Shown in pieces: positions 41,752-54,004 of a DNA stretch of 64,000 nucleotides (position 1 is its first letter; each line of letters opens with the position of its first letter). This DNA comes from Heligmosomoides polygyrus polygyrus (taxonomy: Eukaryota; Nematoda; Chromadorea; Rhabditida; Heligmosomidae). Both the position numbers and the translations under genes were made by a program. The stretch spans positions 66,250,643 to 66,314,642 of the forward strand of contig OX377202.1 of assembly GCA_947396885.1 (NCBI GenBank), given 5' to 3'. The notes under the pieces are model-generated. The model searched no databases and was not told the DNA's origin. It worked only from the letters and a program-made list of their open reading frames with translations.

Positions 41752-42805
41752 ACTGGGAGTGCTCACTAATTGAAACAGCATTTGCGCTAAAGTATACTGT
41801 CCGAGAGATCTTCTATTTCACAACTAGTTCCCTCAGATAGGGGAAGGGTAATAAAACGTCGCCACGCTAGACGGTGACAGGGTCTCAACAGCTCGATAGA
41901 ACCAGATATCTTCAGGGAACGCAGACTGAACGTAATCTGTCTGCGTCATTCAGGGCTCCTGTCCATGAAGAATAACAAGCAGGACCATGCAACAAAGCGA
42001 ATCGCTGTAGATATAGTTCACGCCATCCCAGTTTAGCTCAGCGGGAGATGAAGATTAACAGCCGAGCAATATGATATGAAAATGCCTTTTTTCCACGTTA
42101 ACGTCATCATGCTGCCTTAAAAAGTGAACTAGAACCCATTTTCGCATACAATTGAACACAAGGTGAATCGTAGTCATGTTCCCTTCTCCTAGCAACTCAA
42201 CAATTAGATCTCACACAGTAAGAAATAAGGAGAACTCAAAAAAGAAAGTGTTGCTAGGAATCGTAATATCAATCTCTACATATATTATTTTATACATACT
42301 ATCACTATTAATATGTAGAAACCCAAAGGGAGGATGAAGAATGCAAACAGATAATGCGATGTGCTTGATTCCGGCGCAGATTTGAAGACGAATTTAAGAG
42401 AATCAGTAAGAGTTTGAATGCGAATGGATATACGCAACAACTTTAATGCTTTCAGACAGGAATCACTTACGATCCGGTCCTTCCCTATTTTCTTACCTTG
42501 CCCCGACCCGGATTCATGTTCAATGGACGATGCACATCTTAGAAATCCAACGCAAAGTGAAGCTCTAAATAGGTATACCTTCCTTGTTGGAGGTCTACTT
42601 TTCTTCGAAATCACTGGCCAACTTTTGATATACAAAACATTCCTATGCGGGAAGCCCAACTAACCCATAGAATGCTGGAACATCTCAGGAAAGTTGCTTT
42701 ATAGGGGAACGCGGGAATTCATGGCTTCAAATCTACATCTAAATCTAAATCAAGCAGGTCGCATGGTGTATTCGCATCCTTCATCCCCTGGGGTTTGGCG
42801 CATTT
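41752..42805. other. No confident gene
   Basis: Open frames on both strands at 42285-42659 and 42418-42663 overlap each other and have no motif. A host exon may lie here because of the candidate gene to the right, but I cannot define it. Confidence 0.25.
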
Positions 42806-43090
42806 AGGCAGATCGTGTATTGAATAATGATGAAGTGATTGAAGTTGCGATTGCTAGCCACCTTTTCGTTTTGAGTTCTCTAAACGGTGTGCAAGAGAGT
42901 GCAGAAAATGTACTGTATAGAACGTGAGTACACACCCTCTGATTGCTCGCAGCTAGAATGTTATTCCATACTAGCGTTTTTTGTTTGCAGAGATATGCCA
43001 ACAGCAATAGCTTTTACATCGCTTGAAATGAGCAAAACGGAGCAATTATACGACCAGTCGAAAGCAGCTGAAACCTTCGGCCAGAAATAA
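42806..43090 (+). CDS. Candidate host gene, last two exons
   Basis: An acceptor-like gcatttag ends near 42806. Exon A (to 42923) reads DRVLNNDEVIEVAIASHLFV then LSSLNGVQESAENVLYR. The donor gtgagt at 42924 and the acceptor ttgtttgcag ending at 42990 delimit a 67-bp intron. Exon B continues in phase: DMPTAIAFTSLEMSKTEQLY, then DQSKAAETFGQK and a stop at 43088-43090. Donor, acceptor, intron size and phase all fit nematode genes. The family is not recognised. Upstream exons were not found, so only the 3' end is described. Confidence 0.38.
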
Positions 43091-43741
43091 CAATTCGTCG
43101 GACTGTCGCAGAGGCAATTTCAATGCAATGACTATTAGAGCTGTAGACGAATTGCTGTGGGCAGTCCGCAGACAAATGAGCGTTTTATTCTTCCAGAAGA
43201 AGTTCGGTACCAATTCGCAGACCTCGCACATAGGTAGGGAAGCTTAGGTTGCTACTGGCTAAACTTTATCAGTGCACCAAGAACCACGACGGGGCTGCAT
43301 GCGATTACTCAAGGAGAAACATAGCTCCGACCTAATTAACACCTCTTGAAAAGTCCTAATAATACGTCAGCTTTGAAATCATGAAAATTTCCCGTGGAGT
43401 CAAACCACTTGCTTCTGCAAATTTTAATGTAGTTAACTTTAAATTTAACGCAGTTTATTGACTACTATGCTGATATTAATCGACCGCTTGAAGAATCTCA
43501 TCTCACGCATCGTCATGGTGATGCAATCGAAATACAGCAACTTGATAGTCGGGCCTGTTGGTCAAACCATCCATGAGGCCAGGATGCAATGGCACACCAA
43601 TTGCCATTACATTATTTACCAGTTTCATAGCTGGTGGGAACTCACCTCTACGTCATTCCTGTTTTCTCTTCCTTCTCATCTGAGAAAGGCATTCAATGTT
43701 ATGTTAAAGAATAAGGGTTGAACAATGCTTTAATCAATCTA
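43091..43741. other. No recognisable gene
   Basis: Possible 3' flank of the candidate gene. An open frame at 43458-43721 has no motif. Confidence 0.3.
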
Positions 43742-44791
43742 TTAGGTTGTCCCATAAGTCCTTGCAGTTTTTTCAACGATTCCCTGCAGATTTCGCTGGT
43801 GGCCTCTTGCATAGCGCTGCATAGCTTTCGAAAGAGAATGATTCGCTCTACGAGAACATGTGTTGCGTTTCTTTTTTCATCATGAATTTCGTCCATTTTT
43901 AGGTCGTTGAAGTGAGAAGTGAAAAAGTGAAAAAGTAGCCATTTGCGCAATTGTTCTCTCCGCTTAGGTTTGAAATTTTTTGCGCAGTTTTTTATAACAC
44001 TTTGAATACAATGTTCTGTACTACAAGAATGTGTGTTAGTGCTATTTGCTCATTTGTCCTTTATTGATTTTTAGGTCATCAAATTGGGACGTCCGAAGGA
44101 GGAGGGTTATTTTTGCCGACAGCTCCTGCTCTGTGGTTGGAATTTTTGGGTTGGTTTTATATGTCGTTCGAAAGAAAATGTCTTGATCTATAAGAATGTG
44201 TGTTGCGTTTATTGATTTCTATTGGATGTCAACAAAATGCCAAAAAAGAGAGAAATCGTCTTCACCAACAACTCCATCTCCTTCTTCAGTTGTTGATATT
44301 CGACAGAAATCAGCGTGAGCCAATAAACGCGACGCAAATTCTTACTGAGCAAGACATTCTCTTCCAAACGACATATAACACCAAACAAAAAAGTCCAACC
44401 ACAGAACCGGAGTTTCGGTAAAAATTCGGGCGGAAAAGTCGGACGTCCCAATTTGATGGCCTAAAAATCGGTAAAGGGCAAGTGAGAAAATAGGACCAAC
44501 ACATATTCTTGTAGTACAGAACATTGTATTTCAAGTGCTATAAAAAAGTGCGCAAAAAATTACAAACCTAAGCGGAGAGAACAAGCGCGCAAATGGCTAC
44601 TTTTCACTTTTTCACTTTTCACTTCAACGACCTAAAATTGACAAAATTCATGATGAAAAAAGAAACGCAACACATGCTCTCATAGAGCGAATCATTTTCT
44701 TTCGAAAGCTATGCAGCGCTATGCAAGAGGCCGCCGGCGAAATCTGCAGTGAATCGTTGAAAAAACGGCGGGGACTTATGGGACAACCTAA
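43742..44791. mobile_element. Foldback MITE with mariner-type ends, copy 3
   Basis: 1050 bp between TA dinucleotides (43740-43741, 44792-44793), ends ttaggttgtcccataagt / acttatgggacaacctaa. The best-preserved and longest of the three, with a centre (about 44170-44400) shared with copy 2. Confidence 0.93.
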
Positions 44792-44809
44792 TATTTTCGG
44801 ATCTGTCGC

Positions 44810-45028
44810 GCTTTGCACTCCTACAAAATATCATGGAGGCAACTTGAAAACGAACTTGGCCTATACAATAACTTGCAGTAGCCTTTGATGAACAATTCAG
44901 TGATTCCTCCTTATGTACCAGAGGGACGGAAGACTTGGTTGGCCTGGGCAGGGAATCCGAACCAAGAACCTGGTATGGGGTACAAGTGACAGATGGCACG
45001 TCCTCGACTGCGCTACCAAGCACCCAAT
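44810..45028 (-). repeat. SINE-A copy, 3' end missing
   Basis: Minus-strand A-box region (gtagcgcagtcgagga), B-box region (ttggttcggattccctgcc), and body. The tail is absent, and the copy abuts the MITE at 44791. Confidence 0.85.
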
Positions 45029-45146
45029 ATTATACTAGGGGTTCACAAGTCTAAATACAATTAAATCAATTATCATTTCGTTCATTTCCATCTCTGGAGA
45101 ATTCAAAACAAAGAAGTTTAGAAAAATGGTCCTTTTTTAATCCAAC

Positions 45147-45160
45147 AATAGATCCAGTAT
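45147..45160 (+). repeat. Target-site duplication, left, of RTE-A
   Basis: aatagatccagtat; identical to 48311-48324. Confidence 0.92.
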
Positions 45161-48100
45161 GGTGGCGATGTCCGTTCCTCCACGTGGTGCCACTGGAAAC
45201 TGCTTGCTTTTGCAAGCCGAGCCAATCACGGACAATCGAATGCAGGCGACAGGCCCTAGTGACAGGCCGGCCTACGAACATTCTGTGTCACATCATATGG
45301 TTGATGACGTTACAGAGTTCTCGAGATAATGCTACGGCGTCCGCGGGAGCCGACGCGCACTCGCAAAGCCCGGCTAGTGTGGAAAGTATGCGAGGGTCCC
45401 TGATGCGAGGACGGCATCGGGGGGCAACTGAGCTAGTCCGAAAGTCCCGCAACGTAGGCAAGACCCGCGTAGCAACGTTGAATGTGGGTACGTTGACGGG
45501 CCGCTCGTGCGAGTTGGTAGAAGCACTGGAGCGAAGAAAGATAGATTTCTGTGCGGTGCAAGAGACGAGGTGGTCCTGCTGTAAGTCGAGGGACATTGGC
45601 CGCGGCTTCAAGGCCGTTCTGTGCGGCAGTCTCAGGACCACCAGTGGTGTCGGTATGATCGTCTCCGAGCGTTTCCGTGACGCGAATGCAAGCGTAGAAC
45701 GTTTCGATGACCGCTTGATGAAGATTGTTGTCGCCGTAGAAGAGCGGCGGTGTCATTTCTTTCCGCGTATGCTCCGCAGACAGGTTGCTCCGAGCAAACC
45801 AAGGACGAGTTCTGGTCCCTGCTTGATGAAAAGACAGCTGAAGTACCGTCAGAAGATATGGTTGTTGTGGCAGGCGACCTTAATGGTCACGTCGGAGCAG
45901 CGAAAAGCGGTTACAGCTGTCATGGTGGTTTTGGCTATGGGTCACGCAACGCCGATGGTGAGCGTATACTTGAGTATGCAGACGCATATGACCTCACCAT
46001 CGTGAATACCAAATTTCGAAAGCGTGACTCCCACCTAATCTCGTTTTATAGCGGGAACGCCAAAACGCAGATTGACTATGTCCTCGTTAGGCGTCGCGAC
46101 CAAGGCCTTGTCACAGACGCGAAGAGCGTGCCATATGAGACGGTTGCCACGCAACACCGTCCATTGATCTGCTCGCTGAAGATCACACCTCCGAGGTGTA
46201 AACGTGTCGAGCGGTGCGGGACGGCTAGAATTAAATGGTGGCGATTGAAGGAAAAGGAAGCAGCTGTTATCTCTCGCATTCGGTTGCCGACGGTAACAAC
46301 TGTCGACAAAACCTGGAAAGAGGCTACCGATACGATAACCCGGGCTGCACGCCTCGAACTCGGCACAACGAAGCCTGGACGGCGTTGGGTCGACAAGCAG
46401 GCTTGGCTGTGGACTGACGATGTCAGAGAGAAGGTCAGGGAAAAGAAACGGCTGTATCACGTATTTATCGGTGACAAAACAGTCTGTAATTGGCGGAATT
46501 ATCGAGAAGCGAGGAAAGCGGCAAAGAAGGCAGTGTCTGATGCTAAAGCCGCATACTACGCTGAAGTCAGCGAAAAACTGGAAACGCGCGATGGTGAGCG
46601 CTATCTTTACCGACTCGCCAAGGCTCGCTGTCGCCAAGCAGAAGACATCGAGAAATTCTTTGGCATTAACGATGAGAACGGCCATCTTCTGATGGATCGT
46701 AAAAGGGCTGTAAAGCGATGGCGCGACTACTTCGAGGAAATCTCGAATGTAGAATTTGAACATCCTGCCGTTCCTTTTGCTTCACCTGTATACGGTCCCG
46801 TTCAGAAGATCACAATGAGCGAAACTGAAGCAGCCCTGAGGAAGATGAAGTCAGGCAAAGCCACTGGTCCCGATGACCTGCCAGCCGACCTGTGGAAGTC
46901 GAAGGGCTGGTGCCCTGCTGACTGGCTGACTGAGTTTTTCAATCAGGTTGTTGCTGAGAAGAAAGTGCCTGAGAGTTGGCAGCAAAGCACGACTATCCCG
47001 ATTTGGAAGAAGAGAGGCAGCCCTACGGACTGCGCTAGCTACCGTCCGATTCGCCTACTTTCGCACACCATGAAAGTCTTTGAGCGAATTGTCGATAGAC
47101 GTATTCGGGATGTTGTTCAGCTTCCCAATAATCAGTGTGGTTTCGTTGCCGGCTGTGGGACGGTTGATGCCATACACGCCGTTCGTCTTCTGCTAGAGAA
47201 GCACCGCGAGAAACAGAAACCGGTGCATTTCGCCTTCCTGGACTTGGAGAAGGCCTTCGACCGCGTCCCGCGAGAAGTTATATGGTACGCTTTGCGACGA
47301 CACGGCGTCCCTGAAGAGCTTATTGAGTGGGTGCGCATCCTCTACTCGTACCCAAGAAGCCGAGTACGAGCACCAGCGGGTACCTCGATGGAGATCCCGA
47401 TCTCTGTCGGAGTGCACCAGGGGTCTGCGCTCTCCCCACTGCTCTTCGTGGTCGTCATGAATGCAATTACACGAGATCTCCAAAAGGCAGCTCCTTGGAC
47501 GTTGCTGTATGCCGATGACGTCATGCTTGCATGTGAAGACAAAGCCGAACTCGAGCGACAGGCACAGGAATGGTGCGATCGCTTGGCATTGTTCGGACTC
47601 AAGCTAAACGTCAAAAAGACGGAGTATTTGACGACGGATATGAATGAGCTCGGATCTATCAAGATCAATGGTACTGACCTCTCACGAGTCACATCTTTCA
47701 AGTATCTCGGATCAACAGTTACGCCCAATTGCAGCCTAAAGTTGGAGGTGAATGCGCGGGTAAGTGCTGCCTGGTCCAAATGGCGATCGTTGACTGGGGT
47801 TCTCTGCGATAAGACAATACCCGAGTACCTCAAGTCGAAGGTTTATAGAACAGTCGTCCGCCCAGTAGCGACGTACGGTGCTGAGTGCAGGCCCGTGACG
47901 AAGGAAACTGAAAGCCGCCTCAGTGTAATGGAGACGAAGATGTTAAGGTGGACGGCCGGAGTAACGCGATTGGACCGCGTTCGCAATGACACCATACGAC
48001 AGAGGTTCGGTGTCGTCCCGATAGCCGACAAGTTGCGCGAAGCTTGTCTACGATGGTATGGTCACGTCCTTCGCGCTAACGACGACACTGTCTGTAAGAT

Positions 48101-48310
48101 TGGCCTGAATCTTGAAGTTCCTGGAAAACGGCCCAGAGGACGCCCGAAGCAACGCTGGCTAGATACGTTGCACTTGGACTTAAAGATAGCTGCTGTGCAT
48201 CCCGATCAAGCATTTGATCGGGAGAAATGGCGTCACCACACCAGAAGAGCGGACCCCGCCACCAAGCGGGACAAACGCTACTGAAAATGATGATGATGAT
48301 GATGATGATG
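45161..48310 (+). mobile_element. RTE-A, full-length non-LTR retrotransposon
   Basis: 3150 bp flanked by a perfect 14-bp duplication (45147-45160, 48311-48324). The 3' end is a (GAT)n microsatellite (about 48287-48309) instead of poly(A), as usual for the RTE clade. It encodes an apurinic-type endonuclease and a reverse transcriptase in what was a single ORF. The perfect duplication and one-frameshift coding region point to recent insertion. A second copy starts at 63551. Confidence 0.95.
45304..48284 (+). pseudogene. RTE-A endonuclease/reverse transcriptase, one frameshift
   Basis: The first ATG in frame is at 45304. The N-terminal part encodes the endonuclease start: RVATLNVGTLTGRS, catalytic AVQETRW and GVGMIVSERF. 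At about 45755 a single-base loss shifts the frame; the rest (frame from 45750, 844 codons) continues FLSAYAPQTG, GDLNGHVG (about residue 40), QIDYVLVRRRD and VATQHRPLIC, where the usual SDH is TQH. The RT follows: GPDDLPADLW (about 370), YRPIRLLSHTMK (about 430), AFDRVPRE, GVHQGSALSPLLF, LLYADDVML (about 587, catalytic aspartates intact) and the C-terminal domain RWYGHVLR..PGKRPRGRPKQRW ending TRRADPATKRDKRY. Apart from the frameshift I see no stop, so repair or a sequencing error in the T/C run tgtcatttctttcc would give a complete protein of about 990 residues. Confidence 0.95.
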
Positions 48311-48324
48311 AATAGATCCAGTAT

Positions 48325-48954
48325 AAATTTTATTCGCTAGATAACTAATTCATCCCAAATAATACTATGTGAATGTCAAGTATGTGAAATTCTATGTATA
48401 AGATGTACATGCAAAAATAGATAAATAAATTTAAAAGTTGGTATGTTTCAGTAATACGCTGCATATGTCTTGAAGGGGCTCCGGTATAGATGCGATGAAG
48501 TTCGCACTTATAACAGAAAGTATTTGTGAACGTTACTGAACCACCAGATATTCGCGAAGCAAGATTCACTTGTTTCTATCAAGTGCGGCCATAAAACATG
48601 CAGCATTTTCCCCAGGATTTACTACTTACTTACCAACTGTGCAGCTTTAACACAAATGAACGCTTCCTGTGCAGTTCAAGTTCAAGTTGTATTTCTACGA
48701 GCTGTCTGTTTCAAAGGAACAGAGCTCTTGTAAAGCCTTGCGGACAGTACACTTCGCAACTGACCTTCAAATCGCTCAACAACTTCAATAGGGCCAGGCG
48801 GAAAAGGACGAACACCAAAGCAGCGTTGAGGAGGAGGCGGTGCTTTTTGGGACGCCGAATCCGTTGTGTGGCTTACACACGGTGTTCAAACGGGCGACGA
48901 TGTTGCCGGGAATGCCTCCACTACAGTGCTGGCACATCTTCCTCCATAGATCTC
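48325..48954. other. No recognisable gene
   Basis: AT-rich flank of RTE-A, then a plus-strand open frame at 48598-48960 without motif. The 5' boundary of the next RTE copy is uncertain and may reach back to about 48820. Confidence 0.35.
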
Positions 48955-51900
48955 TCTTGATAGAGAGCCTTCGGGTTCTCTTGTTAAGAGGGATCTCGGG
49001 CCGCTTGTCGCAGGGCCACGTGGTGGGTCCTCGAGAGGTGGATAGGGGAATGAAACGCGAACCAATTGCGACCGTGTACTGCCCAGAGACCCATGTGGGA
49101 TGCAGTGCAGGGGATGGACCCGTGTTGTATGGAAGTCAAACACAGCAGCACTAAAGGGCCTCATTCCCTGACCCCGAAAGAGCCCCCATTCCTGCATCGA
49201 TGGGAAGGACGAGTACAGAGAGGCTACTAAATTCTCAGGACCTAAGCAGGCTGAGCAAATCGAGAAGGTCTACAATGACGATCTGTACTTGCAACGCCCA
49301 CACGCTCGCATTGGAAGCATTCGTCGAGGACCTGATGATGCAAGCAAGCCAGGAAGACCAAGTACCACGTCATCGGACTGACCTAGACGAGAAGACCCCA
49401 CCCACTACACGCCACCTACGACTCCGGAGAAGAACTGTTCCTCGGAACATATTTCAGCAGGGAGCAGGTGGCGTTGATGTCCTCGTCAACACGCACTTGG
49501 CCATGAACATCGATTCATACGAGCCTCTGACAAGCCGTATCGGACGTCTGCGACTGAATCGATGTGGCTCCGTGCCAGCTTTGACTGTGTTCGTCGCGAA
49601 TGCCCCAACATCCGACTACGACAACGAAGACGTCGAAACTACCATCGTCTACGGTGATCCTCAGCTCCGTCGGGAAGTCGAGAAGGCAGGGCAACTGGCA
49701 CCTAACCGCTTGTAAGCGAGAGTCGGCAGTGTTGCCTATGTGCTGATACCACTCGCCTTGGACCTACGTGTCCTCTCTTATGAGATGTTCACCTGTGCGC
49801 TTAAAGGAACGACGTTTCCCCAATAAAGCTATTTTATCCACTTTTCTGTTATCCTCGTATTCTTCGCAATCCACTGAACCACCCATAACGGTGAAAGGGG
49901 AAGAACCATTCCTCAAGTCTCAACCGCCATAACAACCCATAGCGCCCATAACTAAAACTTTTCACGTGGAGAGGGAAAATTACTATAAGGAAGATCACAC
50001 CTACAAGGTGATCTTCGGCGACATCAACGCCAAGATCGGGCCTCGAAAGTCGCCGGAAGAACTTCACATACGAACTCACGGTTTGGAGTGGAACGAGCAA
50101 GGTAAAAGGCTGTCTGAGTTTATGTCGACCAAGACCATCCATGGAAACTCACAGTTCCACAAGCCTTTCTCCCTACGATGGACCTGGAAATCCCCCGGTG
50201 TCCAGTTTCACAACGAGATCGACCACATCATCTTCAATCGCAAGACCTGACCGACGTTTCCGTTGTTCCCAAGTTCTACACGGGATCGGACCACCGCCTC
50301 CTTCGTGCGAGGTTCCGATTTTCGCGTCAAGGAGATAAGGCCGCAAAGTTCAAGAGGAGGAGTCCCAGAACGACCATCAACTGGGGCTTTTACACCTCTG
50401 TTGCCGGCCTTTGAGAAGGCGCCGTCATGGACAACGTTGATGAGGAATACGACCGCTTCGTGCACCATCTCTGCGATAGTGCAAAGGGAGCCGAGAGCTT
50501 GAAGACCACCAAGAGACGTCTGTCCCCGGAAACTCTCGAGCTGATACGCCAGCATGGAGCAGCACGAGCATCAAGCAACTACCAACAACTGACGTCCGAG
50601 CTTGCGAAGCTATGCAGAGCAGCGATAAAGGAAGATCTCAAGGAGAGAAGGGCGGCATTGTTGGCTGAAGCTGCAAAGGCAGCGCTGAGCATCCGCAATG
50701 CCCACCGGAACTTCGCCAACTTCATGACCCAGATGACCGCTCTCCGACGTCCTGACGGAACCGTCACCTCCTCCAGAAGGACCATGGTGAAGGTCATCCA
50801 CGACTTCTACTCCGATCTCTTCGGTAGCCACGTCCACCTGTCCCAATGACATCTCCCGCAGAATGGATGCGTCGTCCCCTCCTTTTCCCCTTCTGAGATC
50901 CGACACATCCGACATCTCGTCGGTAAAGAAACGTACAGTACCCGTTCCCAATAGGATCAGGCTCGAACACCTAAGGAACCTCCGTCAACGATCACCAACA
51001 TCCTGGCGCGGCTCTTCCCACGCTATGTACCTGTCGGAGTAAGGTTCCATCTCAGTGGAAGACCAGCAGGACCGTCTTGCTGTACAAGGAAGGTGTGCAC
51101 GACATTGGCAACTATCGCCCCATCTGCCTGCTGTCCGCAGTCTACAAGCTGTTCATCGAGTGGCCCTGAATAGAATTAGCAGAACACTGGACGAAGGAAA
51201 GCCATGCAAACAAACAGGATTTCGGAGAGGATTCTGCACGATCGACCATATAAATACCATTACGATTTCACGGAAGTGTCGCGAGAGTGCAAGCTGCCGC
51301 TGTGTCCTACGTTCATCGACCTGAAGAAAGAGTATTGAAGCGGTCACCGTAGAGTCCTTCGAGAGCTGTACAGTGGATTCACGACCAAGATCTCACCATT
51401 CTATAACGACGTCGTCATCGACGTGAAGAGAGAGGTTCGGCAGGGGGATACCATATCTCTGAAGCTCTTAATCGCCACCCTCGGAAACTTCATGCGCGAA
51501 CTAGAATGGGAAGACATGAGAGTGAAGATCGACGGCCGGCAACTGCACTAACTTCGCTTCGCTGACGACATCGTGCTCATAACACCGAGCATCAGCGAAT
51601 GCTGCTTCGATCGCGTATATGGGAACGTTGGACTGCAGCTGAATCTTACGAAGACGATGTTCATGAGGAACGGATGGGTTTCTGATGCCCCGTTCTCGCT
51701 CAACGGAACGAACATCTCCGAATGCTTAAGGCTACGTGTATCTGAGTCGCGAAGTCAATATGGCCAACGACCTAGCGCCAGAGCTGGGCAGAAACGTGCG
51801 GCTTGGGGAGCTTTTAATAGCGTCGAAGAAATCGCGACGAAGACGAAGAACGTCCGACTCCGTGCCCACCTCTTCGGCTCCACCGTTCTTCCTGCCCTAA

Positions 51901-52360
51901 CATACTTCTCAGAGAGCTGGACTCTACGAAAGCAGGATGAGCACGCGGTGGAATCGAGGGGACGATGCTTGGAGTGGCACGGCTCACGCAAATGAGAGAA
52001 GGCCTCCGGAGTTCCGAGCTTCCCCGATGTTCGAAGTCTGAGATGCGATCGCGTGGGCCAAGTTGTCGACAATTAGGTGGGCCGGCCATGTAATGCGCTT
52101 CGCAGACACCCGCTGGACGAAGCCGTTACCAATTGGATTCCGCAGGATGTCAAGAGAACACTAGGACGCCCACCAACGCGTTGATTGGACTTCTTCGTGA
52201 AATTCCTGAACGAACATAACGCTGTTCATGTCCGTCGAGCGAGGAGGATCCATTGGAGCGTTCTGGCACGCGAATAGGGAGGAATGGAGACGATGCTGGC
52301 GCCCGTTCAAGCAAGTCGATGACGGGACGGGGCGATACAGGCGATACAGGTGATAGTGCT
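48955..52360 (+). pseudogene. RTE-B, decayed full-length copy
   Basis: The 5' region (48955-49270) matches the fragment at 36650-37150. The endonuclease starts at an ATG at 49275 (MTICTCNAHTLALEAFVEDL) and, through several frames, reads GAGGVDVLVNTHLAMNI, VIFGDINAKIG (about 50010), HNEIDHIIFNRKT and SDHRLLRARF (about 50290), so both catalytic blocks including the SDH remain. A linker follows (50427-50849 open frame, EEYDRFVHHLC to FYSDLFGS). Then IGNYRPICLLSAVYKLF (about 51105), GRTL-like and GFRRGFCTIDHI, a palm reading LRFADDIVLITPS (about 51545-51585, after an in-frame stop), and the C-terminus to about 52277. At least eight frame changes. The tail has short repeats ggcgatacag. Same family as 22470-23830. 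Confidence 0.88.
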
Positions 52361-53072
52361 GGCAGAGTTCGGAGCGACTCTTGCCCCACTCCGAGGCCGC
52401 ACAATTCTCAGTAAACAGAGCAGTTTCATTGGAATTGCAGAGCTTCTTTCATAGTTGAGCGATTTTTCCCAGCTGTTGAATTGCGGTCGGAATGACTTGA
52501 CGTGCTCCTAAGGGGCGTTTCTGTCCGGGCTACGAATTCGTTCGGTAAGGCTGTGTCAAAGCTCAGCAACGGGGGGATAATCGCTGGTTTGTCGGCTTGC
52601 TGCTTCCGAATGGGACGGAGGGCGCCTTGTCCATTCATGAATTCGTGAGGAATAACGAGGACATGCTACCCCATCAGAAGCAGCAGTTATCCGCGGCGCA
52701 GTCGGTTAGTTACGATAGCTTAAGGGACGAACCGAGGTGTACGTTTAAATTCCCATTCGAACGTTGAGAAAACAAAACAAAAGAATGAATCTAGAACATT
52801 TTCTGCTGGATTTTTTGTTTGCTTGCAAGTACTTGTAAACGTGCTCGCGCTCCTGTGAGATGCCGACATTGGAAGTGTGAGCGTATCTCTTAAAGAATCA
52901 GTGTCAAATTTTTTTATTTATTGTAGGGAAGGTATGTTCACGCAGAAAAAACTGCTTACAATCCGATTTTCAAAAAAGGCAAAGCGAGATATACACGAGG
53001 AGAAGAACAAAACCATATGTTCACGTGGTATAGGGCTACAAACAACATCAACCCAATGAATCATCCCTCGAG
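52361..53072. other. No confident gene
   Basis: Open frames on both strands (52426-52638, 52877-53059) lack motifs. Confidence 0.35.
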
Positions 53073-53950
53073 TTACCTATTAATGAGCATTCTAGGTTGT
53101 GAGATGGAGTTTGGTAGAGCATATTTTTGGAAAATTTCAAAAAGTCCGACCCAGATCTTTGCGTAAAAAAGAAGTCGAGACTTTGCCTCAGAGAAACGAA
53201 TTTTGAACCTGTAGCAACGTGTGTTCGAAGAACACGTTGTGTTGAAAATTTTGTTGTGAACATTGGCAGGTGGGAGGGATGTGTAGTCAAAATCGCAAAG
53301 CCGTGTCCCAAGCTTTCTAGTGAAGTTATTCACCGATGCTATTTTAGCTTGGTTGTAAGCCAATCTGAGGAGCCTAACTGTGTTTGTGGACAAGCGTCTG
53401 AATATATGTACTGCGAATGGCTCTATCTGCCTTACTCGCCGTTACTTTGCAATGTTCGTTGAACGTAAGCTCAGCGTCCGAAACAAAACCTAAGACACGA
53501 CATTTATCAGTTGTGTTTGTCAGATTTCCATTAAGTCAATAAGCGTGATCATCTTCCACGTTTCCGAGGGGGAGAAACTTATTTTCTGTGCCAGAGAGGG
53601 AAAGCGTTCAGGTAGCAAACTAATCAGCGGCGGCTATAATAGCAGACTGGAGAGTCACACGTCATCAGATTTTCAATGTTCTCGTAGACTTAGATATTGT
53701 CAGCTAAGATTTGGCAGGAGATTCTAAACGATTTCATCGAGCTCGGTAAATCAGATATGTATATAAGGAACAAGATAGAAGATAAAACCACACCTGAAGG
53801 TTTGATAGAGTTGTTAATCCATTTTACTATCCTACGATGAAAATTGATGTATTGAATTTTGAAGGTGTGCGCCTTGAAAATGACTCTATCAAATGGTTTG
53901 GAAAAGACGAAGAAAATGCCATTTATCTCAGCAAGCCTCCCCACCTAGAC
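53073..53950 (-). pseudogene. CR1/Jockey-like non-LTR retrotransposon relic
   Basis: Minus-strand order: FFVFSKPFDRVIF (the FLDFSKAFD motif), then SGVVLSSILFLIYISDLPSS (the G.PQGSVLGPLLFLIYINDL block) and a decayed ILADNI at the place of the FADD catalytic motif (53944-53690); then TFNEHCKVTASKADRAIRS (about 53465-53405), matching the fragment at 8464-8889; then a C-terminal block FSEAKSRLLFYAKIW (53393-53073). The catalytic second Asp is replaced by Asn. The 5' end is abruptly cut at the palindrome at 53955. Confidence 0.72.
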
Positions 53951-53954
53951 ATGT

Positions 53955-54004
53955 TTGGAAACAATCTTTCTGCTATGGAACAATAGCAGAAAGATTGTTT
54001 CCAA
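53955..54004. repeat. Perfect palindrome, 22-bp arms, 6-nt loop
   Basis: ttggaaacaatctttctgct... at 53955-53976 is the exact reverse complement of 53983-54004. No other sequence in this part is so well conserved. It marks the 5' break of the CR1 relic. Confidence 0.93.

Noticed and set aside
42014..42050. tRNA-like 'tagctcagcgggag' word
   Set aside because: An A-box-like match only; no T arm or B box follows at the right distance.
46035..46763. A 242-codon minus-strand open frame
   Set aside because: It lies opposite the intact RTE-A reverse transcriptase frame; its composition mirrors that gene and no motif is present.
47342..47833. A 163-codon minus-strand open frame
   Set aside because: Antisense shadow of the RTE-A palm and thumb.
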